This document shows positions 8,082-16,718 of a stretch of DNA of 49,854 nucleotides, one piece after another. How positions within the stretch are numbered: the first letter of the stretch is position 1; each line of letters starts with the position of its first letter. Source of the stretch: an uncultured Collinsella sp. (GTDB taxonomy: Bacteria; Actinomycetota; Coriobacteriia; Coriobacteriales; Coriobacteriaceae); NCBI GenBank assembly GCA_958370325.1, contig CATXJW010000014.1:1-49854 (forward strand), read 5' to 3'. The position numbers were made by a program, and so were the translations under genes. The notes beneath the pieces are model-generated. The model saw only the letters and a program-made list of their open reading frames with translations, was not told where the DNA came from and made no database searches.

Positions 8082-9602
8082 GTGAGAGAGGAGAGCCCCC
8101 GAAGTGATATGAGGAGGCCCGACTCGGACCGTGCTTCCTCGCTGCGTAGCACGCCGCGTTCCGGATGCGGCGGGCAGACGCTCAGTGAGCGCTATATTGC
8201 TGGCGTCCCCGCCCGCATCATGCGCCCCCGTTTGATATTTATGGCTTGCCTGTTCAGCTTGGTTTGCTTTGGCTTGCTGATGGTGTACTCGGCATCTTCG
8301 GTCGAGGCGCTGCACGAGAATGGTTCGGCGACGTTTTTCCTGTTTCGACAAGCCGCGTTTGCCGGAGTTGGCGTGCTGGCTATGGTTGCCATCGTGCGCA
8401 TCTTGCCGGACAGTTGGTTTGGGGAAGACGTGCTCAGGATCTTCCTCATGGGCATGATGGGGCTACTGGTTCTGGTGTTCTTTATGGGTAGCGGCAGTCG
8501 TGGCGCCACGCGTTGGCTCAACATCGCCGGTATTCAGTTCCAGCCGTCTGAGTTTTTAAAGCCGTTCGCCATCGCGTATTCGGCCATCATGCTCGACCGC
8601 ATCTTTTCGCCCGGCGGCAACATCAACGAGTTTCTTCGCAAGATGGGCGGCTACCTGGGCATTTCGCTCTTTCTGATCTTTGTTCAGCCCGATTTTGGCA
8701 CCGTTCTGATCATCTTGCTGACCCTCATGTGCATGGCGTTGTTTGCGGGATTGGACCCCAAATATATCGTTTGGACGGTCGTTGCCGGCATCGCCGTCAT
8801 TGCGATCGCCCTTATCGCCGAGCCGTATCGCATGACGCGTGTCGAGGTTGCTTGGAATCCTTGGGCAGACGAATATGGTGACGGCTATCAGGCCACGCTT
8901 GCCATCATGGCGTTTGCCTCGGGCGGCCTGTTCGGTCGTGGTATCGGCAACTCCACCATGAAGTACTCGTATTTGCCCGAGGCGCATAACGACTACATCC
9001 TGGCTATTATCGGCGAGGAAGTTGGCTTTATCGGAACCGTGCTGTTCTTCTTGGTGTTTGCGATGCTGATCTACTCGGCGTTTCGCATTGCCGAGCAGGC
9101 GACCGACCGTCGCGGAGCACTTATGGCATCAGGCTCCGCGGTCATCCTTGCGGTGCAGTTTTTGATCAATGCGTTGGGCATTCTCAACGTGTTCCCCATG
9201 ACGGGCAAGCCGCTGCCGTTTATTAGCTACGGTGGCTCGTCGATTATTGTGTCGCTTATGCTCGCCGGTCTGATTCTGCGCGTTTCGTATGAGAGCGCAC
9301 GTCGCGATGAGTACGACCGTCGCCGCGAGAGCTTTGCCGTTATGGATGAGAGTACCGCCGGCGTGCCCCACGTGCGCGGCGAGCGATCTTCGCGTAACGG
9401 CTTTACCGTTCTGGATGGCTCTGCGACCGAGCCGGCAGCCCGTCCGCGTCAGCGAACGGCGCCGCAAGGTCGTCCGCAGCGCCCCACTCCTCGCAATGCG
9501 GGCGGCGGATATAATCGAATCGATTTGAATTCGGACCCGTCGGCGCGTTTGCGCACCGATGACCAGGGGCCGCGTGTACGAAGGGATTACCATGACCGAT
9601 AA
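8082..9602 (+). CDS. ftsW: Septal peptidoglycan glycosyltransferase FtsW (SEDS family)
   Basis: About 506 residues from GTG 8082, which has AGGGG at 8071-8075. TTG 8076 sits directly against that site and ATG 8109 is a shorter alternative. SEDS proteins polymerise lipid II with a partner class B PBP, here FtsI. About ten membrane helices are seen, with family motifs LNIAGIQFQPSEFLK, QPDFGT and, near the end of the core, FPMTGKPLPFISYGGSS. A hydrophilic, Arg/Pro-rich tail of roughly 100 residues follows and is probably disordered and cytoplasmic. Position between murD and murG supports FtsW over RodA. Confidence 0.95.
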   Translation: MREESPRSDMRRPDSDRASSLRSTPRSGCGGQTLSERYIAGVPARIMRPRLIFMACLFSLVCFGLLMVYSASSVEALHENGSATFFLFRQAAFAGVGVLAMVAIVRILPDSWFGEDVLRIFLMGMMGLLVLVFFMGSGSRGATRWLNIAGIQFQPSEFLKPFAIAYSAIMLDRIFSPGGNINEFLRKMGGYLGISLFLIFVQPDFGTVLIILLTLMCMALFAGLDPKYIVWTVVAGIAVIAIALIAEPYRMTRVEVAWNPWADEYGDGYQATLAIMAFASGGLFGRGIGNSTMKYSYLPEAHNDYILAIIGEEVGFIGTVLFFLVFAMLIYSAFRIAEQATDRRGALMASGSAVILAVQFLINALGILNVFPMTGKPLPFISYGGSSIIVSLMLAGLILRVSYESARRDEYDRRRESFAVMDESTAGVPHVRGERSSRNGFTVLDGSATEPAARPRQRTAPQGRPQRPTPRNAGGGYNRIDLNSDPSARLRTDDQGPRVRRDYHDR

Positions 9603-10707
9603 GATGACCGTTGCTATTGCAGCTGGCGGCACGGCAGGACACATCAACCCCGCGCTCGCCTTGGCCGAGGAGCTGCGTGACCGCGGTCATCATGTTGTGT
9701 TCGTGGGCCAATCGCGCAAGCTCGAGGGTCGTCTGGTTCCCGAGGCCGGATTCGATTTTGTGCCCATCACGGTCACGGGCTTCGATCGCTCCCGTCCCTG
9801 GACGGCGCTGACATCGCTGTGGCGCGTCAACAAGGCGAGGCGTGCGCTTTCCAGTCACTTCTCGAAGGTCGGTAAGCCCGATGCCGCCATCGGCTTTGGT
9901 GCTTACGTTGAGGTTCCGCTGCTGGGTTGGTGCAAGGGCGCCGGCGTTCCGTATCTGCTGCACGAGCAGAACTCTGTTCCGGGGCTGGCCAATAAGATGA
10001 TGAACTCGCATGCCGCCCGCGTGTGCATTTCGGTACCTGCGGCCCGTGCGGTCTTTGAGCGCGAGGGCGACCCCGACCATGTGCTCATGACGGGCAATCC
10101 CGTGCGTCGTTCGGTGATCGAGGGCGATCGCGCTCGCGGTCGCAAGACGCTCGGCGTGCCCGAGGACGCGACGCTTCTGCTCGTCTTTGGTGGTTCACTC
10201 GGTGCGCAGCATCTCAACGAGCGCGTTACCTCGCTCAAGGGCGAGCTGCTGACCCGCGAGAATCTCTACATTTTGCATTCGACGGGTGCCGACGGCTTTG
10301 AGGAGACCGAGCGCGCTTTGGCGCTGACGCCCGAGGAGGCGAAGCGCTATCGTGTCCAGCCCTATATCGACAACATGGGCGATATGCTGGCTGCGGCCGA
10401 TCTGGTGCTCTCGCGTTCCGGTGCCTCGAGCGTGGCCGAGATCGCCGCGCTTGCCGTGCCCTCGGTGCTCGTGCCGTATCCGCACGCCACGGCCGACCAC
10501 CAGACCACGAATGCGCGTTACCTGGTCGACGCCGGTGCCGGCGTGCTATGCGCCGATGCCGATATCGATGCCCCTGCCTTTGCCGACGAGCTGCTGCACC
10601 TGATTGATGACGCTGCGGCGCGTGACGCCATGCGTCAGGCGGCGCGTGGCTTGGCTCAGGACCGTGCCGCCGTACTTTTGGCCGACGCGGTAGAGGGATT
10701 GCGTTAG
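9592..10707 (+). CDS. murG: UDP-N-acetylglucosamine--N-acetylmuramyl-pentapeptide transferase MurG
   Basis: 371 residues from ATG 9592, which overlaps the ftsW stop and has AAGGGA a few bases upstream. An in-frame ATG 33 bases earlier lies inside ftsW and is unlikely. MurG is a membrane-associated GT-B glycosyltransferase that adds GlcNAc to lipid I to give lipid II. Motifs are the glycine loop AAGGTAGHINPALALA, GFGAYVEVP, LLHEQNSVPGLANK, GGSLGAQHLNE, and the UDP-GlcNAc site SRSGASSVAEIAA followed by ATADHQTTNA. All expected motifs are present. Confidence 0.97.
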   Translation: MTDKMTVAIAAGGTAGHINPALALAEELRDRGHHVVFVGQSRKLEGRLVPEAGFDFVPITVTGFDRSRPWTALTSLWRVNKARRALSSHFSKVGKPDAAIGFGAYVEVPLLGWCKGAGVPYLLHEQNSVPGLANKMMNSHAARVCISVPAARAVFEREGDPDHVLMTGNPVRRSVIEGDRARGRKTLGVPEDATLLLVFGGSLGAQHLNERVTSLKGELLTRENLYILHSTGADGFEETERALALTPEEAKRYRVQPYIDNMGDMLAAADLVLSRSGASSVAEIAALAVPSVLVPYPHATADHQTTNARYLVDAGAGVLCADADIDAPAFADELLHLIDDAAARDAMRQAARGLAQDRAAVLLADAVEGLR

Positions 10708-10804
10708 TTAGACGGGATATCGCCGGTCGCCCTCGCGCGGATGCGGTAGGTGCGGTACAGTTAACGGGTTACAGGCAGTGTTTACGCAAGGAGTACACGA
10801 GCAC

Positions 10805-12223
10805 ATGGCTGATTCCCAGACTGCAACCTCCGCGCCCGAGTTCAAGAGCGCCCACTTTATCGGTATCGGTGGCGCCGGCATGAGCGGCATCGCCCTCGTC
10901 CTGCACGAGCGCGGTTACACCGTTACCGGCTCCGACCTTAAGACGTCGCGCTATATTCGCCAGCTTACCCGCGCCGGCGTGAAGGTCCACGTGGGCCACG
11001 AGGCTGCGACAATCGACGAGGTCAAGCCCGACGTGGTCGTGGTCTCCACCGCTATTCCCGAGTCCAACCCCGAGCTCGTGCGTGCCCGCGAGCTCGGTAT
11101 TCCCGTGTGGCCCCGTGCCAAGATGCTCTCGGCCCTGGGCCACGGCTACACCACCGTCGCCGTTGCCGGCACGCACGGCAAGACCACGACGTCTTCGATG
11201 TGCGCCACGATGCTCGATCGCATGGGTCTGGACCCCAGCTTTTTAATCGGCGGCATCGTCGAGGGCTACGACACCAACGGCAAGAACGGCTCGGGTGACT
11301 ACTTTGTCGCCGAGGCGGACGAGTCCGACAGCTCGTTCCTGTTCCTGAACCCCAACGTGGTCATCGTGACCAACGTCGAGGCCGACCATCTCGATCACTA
11401 CTCGGGCATCGAGGAGATCGAGGCCACCTTTGCCAAGTTTATGGGGCTGGTGGGCGAGGACGGCACCGTCATCGTTTGCGGCGAGGACCCGCATCTGGTC
11501 GAGCTCGCCAAGTCGACGGGCCGTCATGTGCTTTCCTATGGCTTTGCCGAGAGCAACGACATCGTCTGCGTGCATCCTGATGTCAAGGGCATCCAGAGCG
11601 ATTTTATCGTTCGCTTTGAGGACGGCACCGAGCACGCTGTCGAGATCAAGAGCAACCCCGGTCGTCACAACATGCTCAACGCCACGGCCGTCTTGACCGT
11701 CGCCCATGTCCTGGGCCTTGACATCGACGCCGCCGCCAAGGCGCTCTCGAGCTTTGAGGGCGTCCGCCGTCGCTTTACCCACGTGGGCGATATCGACGGC
11801 ATCACCGTGGTCGATGATTACGGCCATCACCCCACCGAGATCAAGGCGACGCTTGCTGCCGCTTCGTCGCTGGGTTACAAGCACGTCGACGTCGTGTTCC
11901 AGCCGCACCGCTATTCGCGCCTGCAGGCCCTGTGCGACGACTTTGCCGATGCATTTGCCAATGCCGATAAGCTGCTGCTGATTGATGTGTTCTCGGCTGG
12001 CGAGATGCCCATTCCGGGTGTCACCTCTAAGATGCTCGCCGATACCGTGCGCGCCAAGCATCCTGGCAAGGAGGTCGTGTACTGTTCCAGCCGTCTTGAG
12101 CTCAATCAGGAGCTCGAGCAGATGGTGGGCGAGGGCGACCTGCTGCTCACCATGGGCGCCGGTGACGTTACGACCGTCGGTCCCGAATTTATCGAGTATC
12201 TGACTGCCAAGAAAGACGCTTAA
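10805..12223 (+). CDS. murC: UDP-N-acetylmuramate--L-alanine ligase MurC
   Basis: 472 residues from ATG 10805, with AAGGAG about 11 bases upstream; GTG 10778 would add nine residues but lacks a ribosome site. MurC attaches the first amino acid, L-Ala, to UDP-MurNAc. Features are HFIGIGGAGMSGIA at the N terminus, the ATP loop VAGTHGKTTTSS at about 120-131, EADESDSSFL, NVEADHLDHY, and DDYGHHPTEIKATL with FQPHRYSR in the C-terminal domain. These are diagnostic for MurC. A gap of about 97 bases separates it from murG. Confidence 0.97.
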   Translation: MADSQTATSAPEFKSAHFIGIGGAGMSGIALVLHERGYTVTGSDLKTSRYIRQLTRAGVKVHVGHEAATIDEVKPDVVVVSTAIPESNPELVRARELGIPVWPRAKMLSALGHGYTTVAVAGTHGKTTTSSMCATMLDRMGLDPSFLIGGIVEGYDTNGKNGSGDYFVAEADESDSSFLFLNPNVVIVTNVEADHLDHYSGIEEIEATFAKFMGLVGEDGTVIVCGEDPHLVELAKSTGRHVLSYGFAESNDIVCVHPDVKGIQSDFIVRFEDGTEHAVEIKSNPGRHNMLNATAVLTVAHVLGLDIDAAAKALSSFEGVRRRFTHVGDIDGITVVDDYGHHPTEIKATLAAASSLGYKHVDVVFQPHRYSRLQALCDDFADAFANADKLLLIDVFSAGEMPIPGVTSKMLADTVRAKHPGKEVVYCSSRLELNQELEQMVGEGDLLLTMGAGDVTTVGPEFIEYLTAKKDA

Positions 12224-12228
12224 GACTA

Positions 12229-13140
12229 ATGGGTCTGTTTAACGCCGTCATGGCGCTCTCGGGCATGATCGACACGGATGTGATCGAGGACGAGCGCCTT
12301 GCGCGTCATACGAGCTATCGTATCGGCGGCAAGGCCGACCTCTTTGTGACGTGCCATAGCTATCATGCCCTCCGCCGCGCCGTGGCGGTGCTCGATCGCG
12401 AGCAGGTGCCGTGGGTCATCATCGGCAAGGGCTCCAATCTGCTGGTTGCCGATGGCGGTTATCGCGGTGCCGTCATTTCGCTCGGACGTGAGTTTCAGCG
12501 CACGGTTGTTGCCGATGACGGTTGTACGCTGACGGTCGGTGCGGGCGTGATGTTTGCGCGCCTGGTCAACGATGCCCTGTCGCGTAGCCTCTCGGGCCTT
12601 GAGTTTGCCGTTGGCATCCCTGGTTCGGTCGGCGGTGCGATATCTATGAATGCCGGCACACGGACCGAGTGGATTGGCTCGCTGGTTGAGGATGTCGTAA
12701 CGTTTGACCCGGCATCCGGTATCAAGCATTATGCGGGGTCCGAGATCACTTGGGGCTACCGCGAATGTAGTCTTCCCCGCAATGAGATCATCCTCGAATG
12801 CGTGCTCAAGCTTAAGCCGGCGCCCAAGGCCGACATTCGCGAGCGCATGGAGCGGTACCTGACGAGGCGCAAGCGTACGCAGCCCATGGGTCGCGCATCC
12901 TGCGGGTCGGTCTTTCGCAATCCGCCCGATGCGAGTGTGGGCAAGCTTATCGAGGATTGTGGATTAAAGGGTTTTTCGATTGGCGGCGCGGAAGTTTCGC
13001 CCGTTCACGCTAATTTTATCGTTAATAACGGAACTGCCTCGGCCGATGACGTTGCCGCGGTTATCAGACATGTGCACGGAAAGGTGAGGGAGGCGTATGG
13101 CATCGAGCTCAGACCGGAAGTTAAATTCCTCGGCTTCTAG
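12229..13140 (+). CDS. murB: UDP-N-acetylenolpyruvoylglucosamine reductase MurB
   Basis: 303 residues, a type II (short) MurB. It reduces UDP-GlcNAc-enolpyruvate to UDP-MurNAc using FAD and NADPH. Visible are RHTSYRIGGKADLF, the FAD-binding IIGKGSNLLVADGGYRG loop, GLEFAVGIPGSVGGAISMNAG, and the active-site CGSVFRNPP, whose Ser is the expected proton donor. The C-terminal GAEVSPVHANFIVNNG carries the conserved Glu region. The gene starts 5 bases after murC and its 3' end overlaps ftsQ by 44 bases, so these three are probably translated together. Confidence 0.96.
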   Translation: MGLFNAVMALSGMIDTDVIEDERLARHTSYRIGGKADLFVTCHSYHALRRAVAVLDREQVPWVIIGKGSNLLVADGGYRGAVISLGREFQRTVVADDGCTLTVGAGVMFARLVNDALSRSLSGLEFAVGIPGSVGGAISMNAGTRTEWIGSLVEDVVTFDPASGIKHYAGSEITWGYRECSLPRNEIILECVLKLKPAPKADIRERMERYLTRRKRTQPMGRASCGSVFRNPPDASVGKLIEDCGLKGFSIGGAEVSPVHANFIVNNGTASADDVAAVIRHVHGKVREAYGIELRPEVKFLGF

Positions 13141-14353
13141 AGCATCGAAACCCACCTTCCGCCGCGCCGGAGGGCGTTCCGGCGCGCCTGCCAAACCTCA
13201 ACGCAATACCGTCGCGCACTCTAAGTCTGTCGGGCATGCTCGACAGACCAGTCGACCGGTCGTCGGCTCGCAGCTCGGTAATCGTCCGGCCGCAAAAAAG
13301 TCCTTGCGTCCCTCGGTGACGTCAAAGCCTGTTATGGGCGCCAAGCCTGCCCGTCCCATGGCAACTCCCAAGCCCTCGATGGGAACTAAAGCGGCGCGTC
13401 CAGGTCGCACGCTGGGCGCATCGAAACCGCGCTCGCTGACATCGGTGCCGGCTACTGCCAAGAAGCCTTCGAGTAAAAAAGGTTTCAACCCGTTATCTTC
13501 ACTTGGAGCGATGGCAAATAAAACATCAGACGCCGCTTCTGTCGTTACCGGCAAAGGCAAAATCGTGGGCGGCGTTCTGGCCGTCTTGGCCGTGCTCGTC
13601 GTCGTTGCCATCGTGGTGATCAACTCTGGATTGTTTACTGCCACTGATATTCAGATTCAAGGCAGCGAGCATGTGACGAAGCACGATGCTATCCAGCTGA
13701 TCGACTTGCCCGAGGGAACGTCGCTTTTTAACGTCGATCCCGACCAGATTACCGAGGATCTCAAGCAGAACCCGTGGGTCTCGGGCGTGGATGTCCAGCG
13801 CCAGTTTCCCCATACGCTTATCATCACGCCGACGGAGCGTAAAGTTATCGCCATTGCGTATATCAGCTCCGACGACCTTGCCTGGGCTATCGGAGACGAT
13901 GACACCTGGATCGCCCCGCTGTCGACGTCGGTCGAAGTGGACGACCAGGGCAACGTCATCACGACAGGGCAGGGCTCAAATACCTTGACCGGAATCGATG
14001 CCGCGCTGGCGCTCGCCAAGCATTATGGCGCGGTGTTGTTGACTGATGTCTCGGCGGATGTCGCTCCGGTTTCCGGCCAGGCGGTGAACTCCAAAGCTGT
14101 TAAGGCCGGCCTGGATTATGTGCGTGGTTTTTCGAGCGAGTTCTTGGGACAAGTCAAGGATATTTCCACGCCTTCGGTCGAAGCCATCTCGGCAAACCTC
14201 AATAACGGCATTGAGGTGTCGCTGGGCGATTCGGACGATATCGCCAAGAAGGAACGCGTAGTCACTAAGTTGCTTTCGCAGGTAGAGGGCGTAACGTATA
14301 TCAATGTGCGCTCTCCGGGCAACTACACATTTAGGAATGCTCCGACCTCGTAG
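13097..14353 (+). CDS. ftsQ: FtsQ/DivIB-type division protein with long basic N-terminal tail
   Basis: 418 residues, much longer than a typical 250-300-residue FtsQ. The first 150 or so residues are a Lys/Arg/Pro/Ala/Ser-rich cytoplasmic tail with repeated KP-x-MG-x-K-type units. A membrane helix spans about 155-177, followed by a POTRA domain (about 178-250: TATDIQIQGSEHVTKHDAIQ through FPHTLIITPTERKVIAI) and a beta domain. FtsQ links early and late division proteins at the septum. ATG 13097 has GGGAGG and lies inside the murB 3' end, a 44-base overlap in another frame. Confidence 0.9.
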   Translation: MASSSDRKLNSSASRASKPTFRRAGGRSGAPAKPQRNTVAHSKSVGHARQTSRPVVGSQLGNRPAAKKSLRPSVTSKPVMGAKPARPMATPKPSMGTKAARPGRTLGASKPRSLTSVPATAKKPSSKKGFNPLSSLGAMANKTSDAASVVTGKGKIVGGVLAVLAVLVVVAIVVINSGLFTATDIQIQGSEHVTKHDAIQLIDLPEGTSLFNVDPDQITEDLKQNPWVSGVDVQRQFPHTLIITPTERKVIAIAYISSDDLAWAIGDDDTWIAPLSTSVEVDDQGNVITTGQGSNTLTGIDAALALAKHYGAVLLTDVSADVAPVSGQAVNSKAVKAGLDYVRGFSSEFLGQVKDISTPSVEAISANLNNGIEVSLGDSDDIAKKERVVTKLLSQVEGVTYINVRSPGNYTFRNAPTS

Positions 14354-14552
14354 CGCTGGTTGATGCTTTGTTGAGGGGCCATACCACGCCGTTTATCTGG
14401 TTTGTTTGGTTTTCACGGTCAATTATTTGACTGATACGTTCATAATGTGCAAACATAATACGGTTTACCTTTGCATTTACTTTCAACCTGAAGGTTAATG
14501 TGCGCAGGGGTCGACCCATGCTATGGCTATAACCTTTGTTCGGAGGACCGAC
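14354..14552 (+). promoter_or_regulatory. Leader region of ftsZ, probable promoter zone
   Basis: The 199-base gap before ftsZ is AT-richer than its surroundings and contains TTGACT at 14427 and CATAAT twice, at 14441 and 14454. No pair has ideal spacing: the distances from TTGACT are 8 and 21. A dedicated ftsZ promoter is expected here, but its exact boxes cannot be fixed by eye. Confidence 0.35.
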
Positions 14553-15707
14553 ATGCACGAGACAGAGATCAACAACTACCTTGCCGTCATTAAGGTGGTC
14601 GGCGTCGGCGGCGGCGGTACCAACGCGGTCAATCGAATGATCGAAGAGGGCATCCGCGGCGTCGAGTTTGTTGCCATCAACACCGATGCTCAGGCACTCG
14701 CGATCTCTGATGCCGATATCAAGGTGCACATCGGCACCGACCTTACCCGCGGCCTGGGCGCCGGCGCCAACCCCGAGGTTGGCCGCAAGGCTGCCGATGA
14801 GTCCCGCGACGACATTGCCGAGGCGCTCGCTGGCGCCGACATGGTGTTTATCACCTGCGGTGAGGGCGGTGGCACCGGTACCGGCGCTGCTCCCATCGTT
14901 GCCGATATCGCGATGAACGAGGTCGGCGCACTGACCGTCGCCGTCGTGACCAAGCCCTTCACCTTCGAGGGCCGCAAGCGCAAGAAGAGCGCCGAGGAGG
15001 GCATCAAGACCCTCTCCGATTGCGTCGACACCATGATCGTCATCCCTAACGATAAGCTGCTCGACATCGCCGAGAAGAAGACTACCATGCTCGAGGCCTT
15101 CGCGATTGCCGATGGCGTCCTTTCCCAGGGCACCCAGGGCATCACCGACCTCATCACCGTCCCCGGTATCATCAACCTGGACTTCGCCGATGTTAAGACC
15201 ATCATGAAGCAGGCCGGTACCGCCATGATGGGTATCGGTACCTCTTCTGGGGATACTCGTGCCGTCGACGCTGCCCAGCAGGCCATCTCCAGCCCGCTGC
15301 TCGAGAGCTCCATCGATGGTGCCACGCGCGTGCTGCTCTCCATCGCTGGTTCCAAGGACCTGGGCATCCAGGAGATCAGCGACGCCGCCGACGTTGTCGC
15401 CAACGCCGTCGACCCCGAGGCGAACATCATCTTCGGTACCGTTGTCGACGAGTCCCTGGGCGATCAGGTGCGTATCACCGTCATCGCTACGGGCTTCTCC
15501 GATTCCAACGTCAACCGTCAGGACGAGCTCTTTGCTGCTCAGCAGTCTCAGAGCAAGGCCGCTGCCTCCGCTGAGCCGCAGCGCACCGCTCCGGCTGCCA
15601 GCCCGGCTCAGGCCGCTCCGACCCGCAACGTCGGTGGTACCGAGCTGCCCAACTTTGGCAACGACCAGTTCGAGCTTCCCGACTTCCTGAAGCGCGGTAG
15701 CTTCTAG
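14553..15707 (+). CDS. ftsZ: Cell division GTPase FtsZ
   Basis: 384 residues from ATG 14553, which has GGAGG seven bases upstream; the in-frame ATG 30 bases earlier lies before that site. FtsZ is the tubulin-like GTPase that forms the Z ring. The GTPase core runs from VVGVGGGGTNAVNRM through the tubulin signature GEGGGTGTGAAP (about 104-115) and the T7 loop NLDFADVKTIM. A linker rich in Ala, Pro and Gln (about 315-365) leads to the C-terminal peptide DDFELPDFLKR-like end (visible as FELPDFLKRGSF), the usual SepF/FtsA contact. No ftsA is present; SepF downstream is the likely anchor. Confidence 0.98.
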   Translation: MHETEINNYLAVIKVVGVGGGGTNAVNRMIEEGIRGVEFVAINTDAQALAISDADIKVHIGTDLTRGLGAGANPEVGRKAADESRDDIAEALAGADMVFITCGEGGGTGTGAAPIVADIAMNEVGALTVAVVTKPFTFEGRKRKKSAEEGIKTLSDCVDTMIVIPNDKLLDIAEKKTTMLEAFAIADGVLSQGTQGITDLITVPGIINLDFADVKTIMKQAGTAMMGIGTSSGDTRAVDAAQQAISSPLLESSIDGATRVLLSIAGSKDLGIQEISDAADVVANAVDPEANIIFGTVVDESLGDQVRITVIATGFSDSNVNRQDELFAAQQSQSKAAASAEPQRTAPAASPAQAAPTRNVGGTELPNFGNDQFELPDFLKRGSF

Positions 15708-15729
15708 TTCGTTTTTCTCAACGACCTGT

Positions 15730-15766
15730 ACGGGGTGTGTCCATTTGGATGCACCCCGTTTTGTTT
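15730..15766 (+). terminator. Intrinsic terminator after ftsZ
   Basis: ACGGGGTG and CACCCCGT pair, with a further TGTCC/GGATG inner helix, then TTTTGTTTCT. This probably ends the wall-and-division transcript ahead of the pgeF unit. Confidence 0.85.
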
Positions 15767-15796
15767 CTCGTTTGTAAACGAAAGCCTCCAATCTCC

Positions 15797-15813
15797 TTAC
15801 GTTCCCTTTACGT
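15797..15813 (+). promoter_or_regulatory. PhoP/PhoB-box-like direct repeat upstream of pgeF-pst
   Basis: TTACGT at 15797-15802 is repeated at 15808-15813 with a five-base spacer, an 11-bp period. Response regulators of the PhoP/PhoB type bind direct repeats with this geometry (6-7 bases plus 4-5) upstream of pst genes. The repeat lies about 105 bases before pgeF, which is translationally coupled to pstS. A TATAAA at 15861 may be the -10 box. Functional assignment is inferred from spacing and context. Confidence 0.35.
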
Positions 15814-15917
15814 TTGGTCCCTACCGCTGCGGGTATCCTTTTAGGGAAGTATGACAGCCGTATAAACGCGGACTGCGCGGCGACGCCGCGGTACTTGTGT
15901 TATTAGGAGGCTTTAGT

Positions 15918-16718
15918 ATGGCAGCACGTGCGGACAACGTTTCGCGTGTCGACCATGATGGAGTTACGTTGGTGGAGGGCGCGACATCCGATGTCCGCTT
16001 TGCCTTTACCGAGCGCACCGGTGGCGTTTCTGAAGATGCGTACTCCTCGCTCAACCTGGGCTCGCATGTAGGCGATGACCCCTTTGCCGTTCAAGAAAAT
16101 CGTCGTCGAGCGCTCGAAGCTATGGGCGCCACTGAGTGCGAGCATAATCTGCTCGTGCCCAATCAGGTACATGGTGACCATATCGTTACGGTGACTTCGA
16201 ACGGCGCCGACGATCTTGAGGCTGTTCGCGAGCAGATTGCCGAGGGCTGCGATGCCATCGTCTGTACGGCCCATGACGTGCCCGTGCTTCTCTGCTTTGC
16301 CGACTGCGTTCCCGTGGTGCTGGTGGCCCCCGGCGGATTTGCCGTGGTGCACTCCGGTTGGAAGGGCACGATTGCACGTATTTCCGCCAAGGCGTGCCAG
16401 GCGCTTTGCGATGCTGCCGGCTGCGATGCGAGCGACGTTTCCGCCTATATCGGCCCCCATATCTTGGCTGACGAATATGAGGTATCCCAGGAACTCATGG
16501 ATCGCTTTGCCGTCGAGTTCTCTTGCATCGATGCGAGTGCCTCTCGCATGCTCGATCTTTCCGCTGCCATTTGTGAGGCGCTGGTAGATGCCGGTGTGGA
16601 CGCGGATAATATCGTGGATACCCAGCTTTCGACTGTGCGTCAGAACGACCGCTTTTATTCCTACCGTAACGAGGACGGCACCTGTGGGCGCCATGCTGCG
16701 ATCGGCGTGATGCTATGA
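15918..16718 (+). CDS. pgeF: Peptidoglycan editing factor PgeF (YlmD/YfiH, multicopper-oxidase-like fold)
   Basis: 266 residues from ATG 15918, preceded by AGGAGG seven bases upstream. This DUF152/YfiH family removes wrongly incorporated L-Ser from UDP-MurNAc in E. coli and has also been reported as a purine nucleoside phosphorylase. Metal-site motifs are visible: NQVHGDHI, CFADCVPVVLV and HSGWKGT, with GPHI later. It follows ftsZ, as ylmD does in many Gram-positives. Its TGA overlaps the pstS ATG (ATGA), so it leads the pst operon. Confidence 0.92.
   Translation: MAARADNVSRVDHDGVTLVEGATSDVRFAFTERTGGVSEDAYSSLNLGSHVGDDPFAVQENRRRALEAMGATECEHNLLVPNQVHGDHIVTVTSNGADDLEAVREQIAEGCDAIVCTAHDVPVLLCFADCVPVVLVAPGGFAVVHSGWKGTIARISAKACQALCDAAGCDASDVSAYIGPHILADEYEVSQELMDRFAVEFSCIDASASRMLDLSAAICEALVDAGVDADNIVDTQLSTVRQNDRFYSYRNEDGTCGRHAAIGVML

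Noticed and set aside
14427..14459. TTGACT plus CATAAT as a defined ftsZ promoter
   Set aside because: Spacers of 8 or 21 bases are outside the normal range, so only a general promoter zone is reported.
14331..15791. 486-residue minus-strand open frame across ftsZ
   Set aside because: Pure antisense shadow of ftsZ, with low-complexity Gly/Val/Asp composition typical of such shadows.
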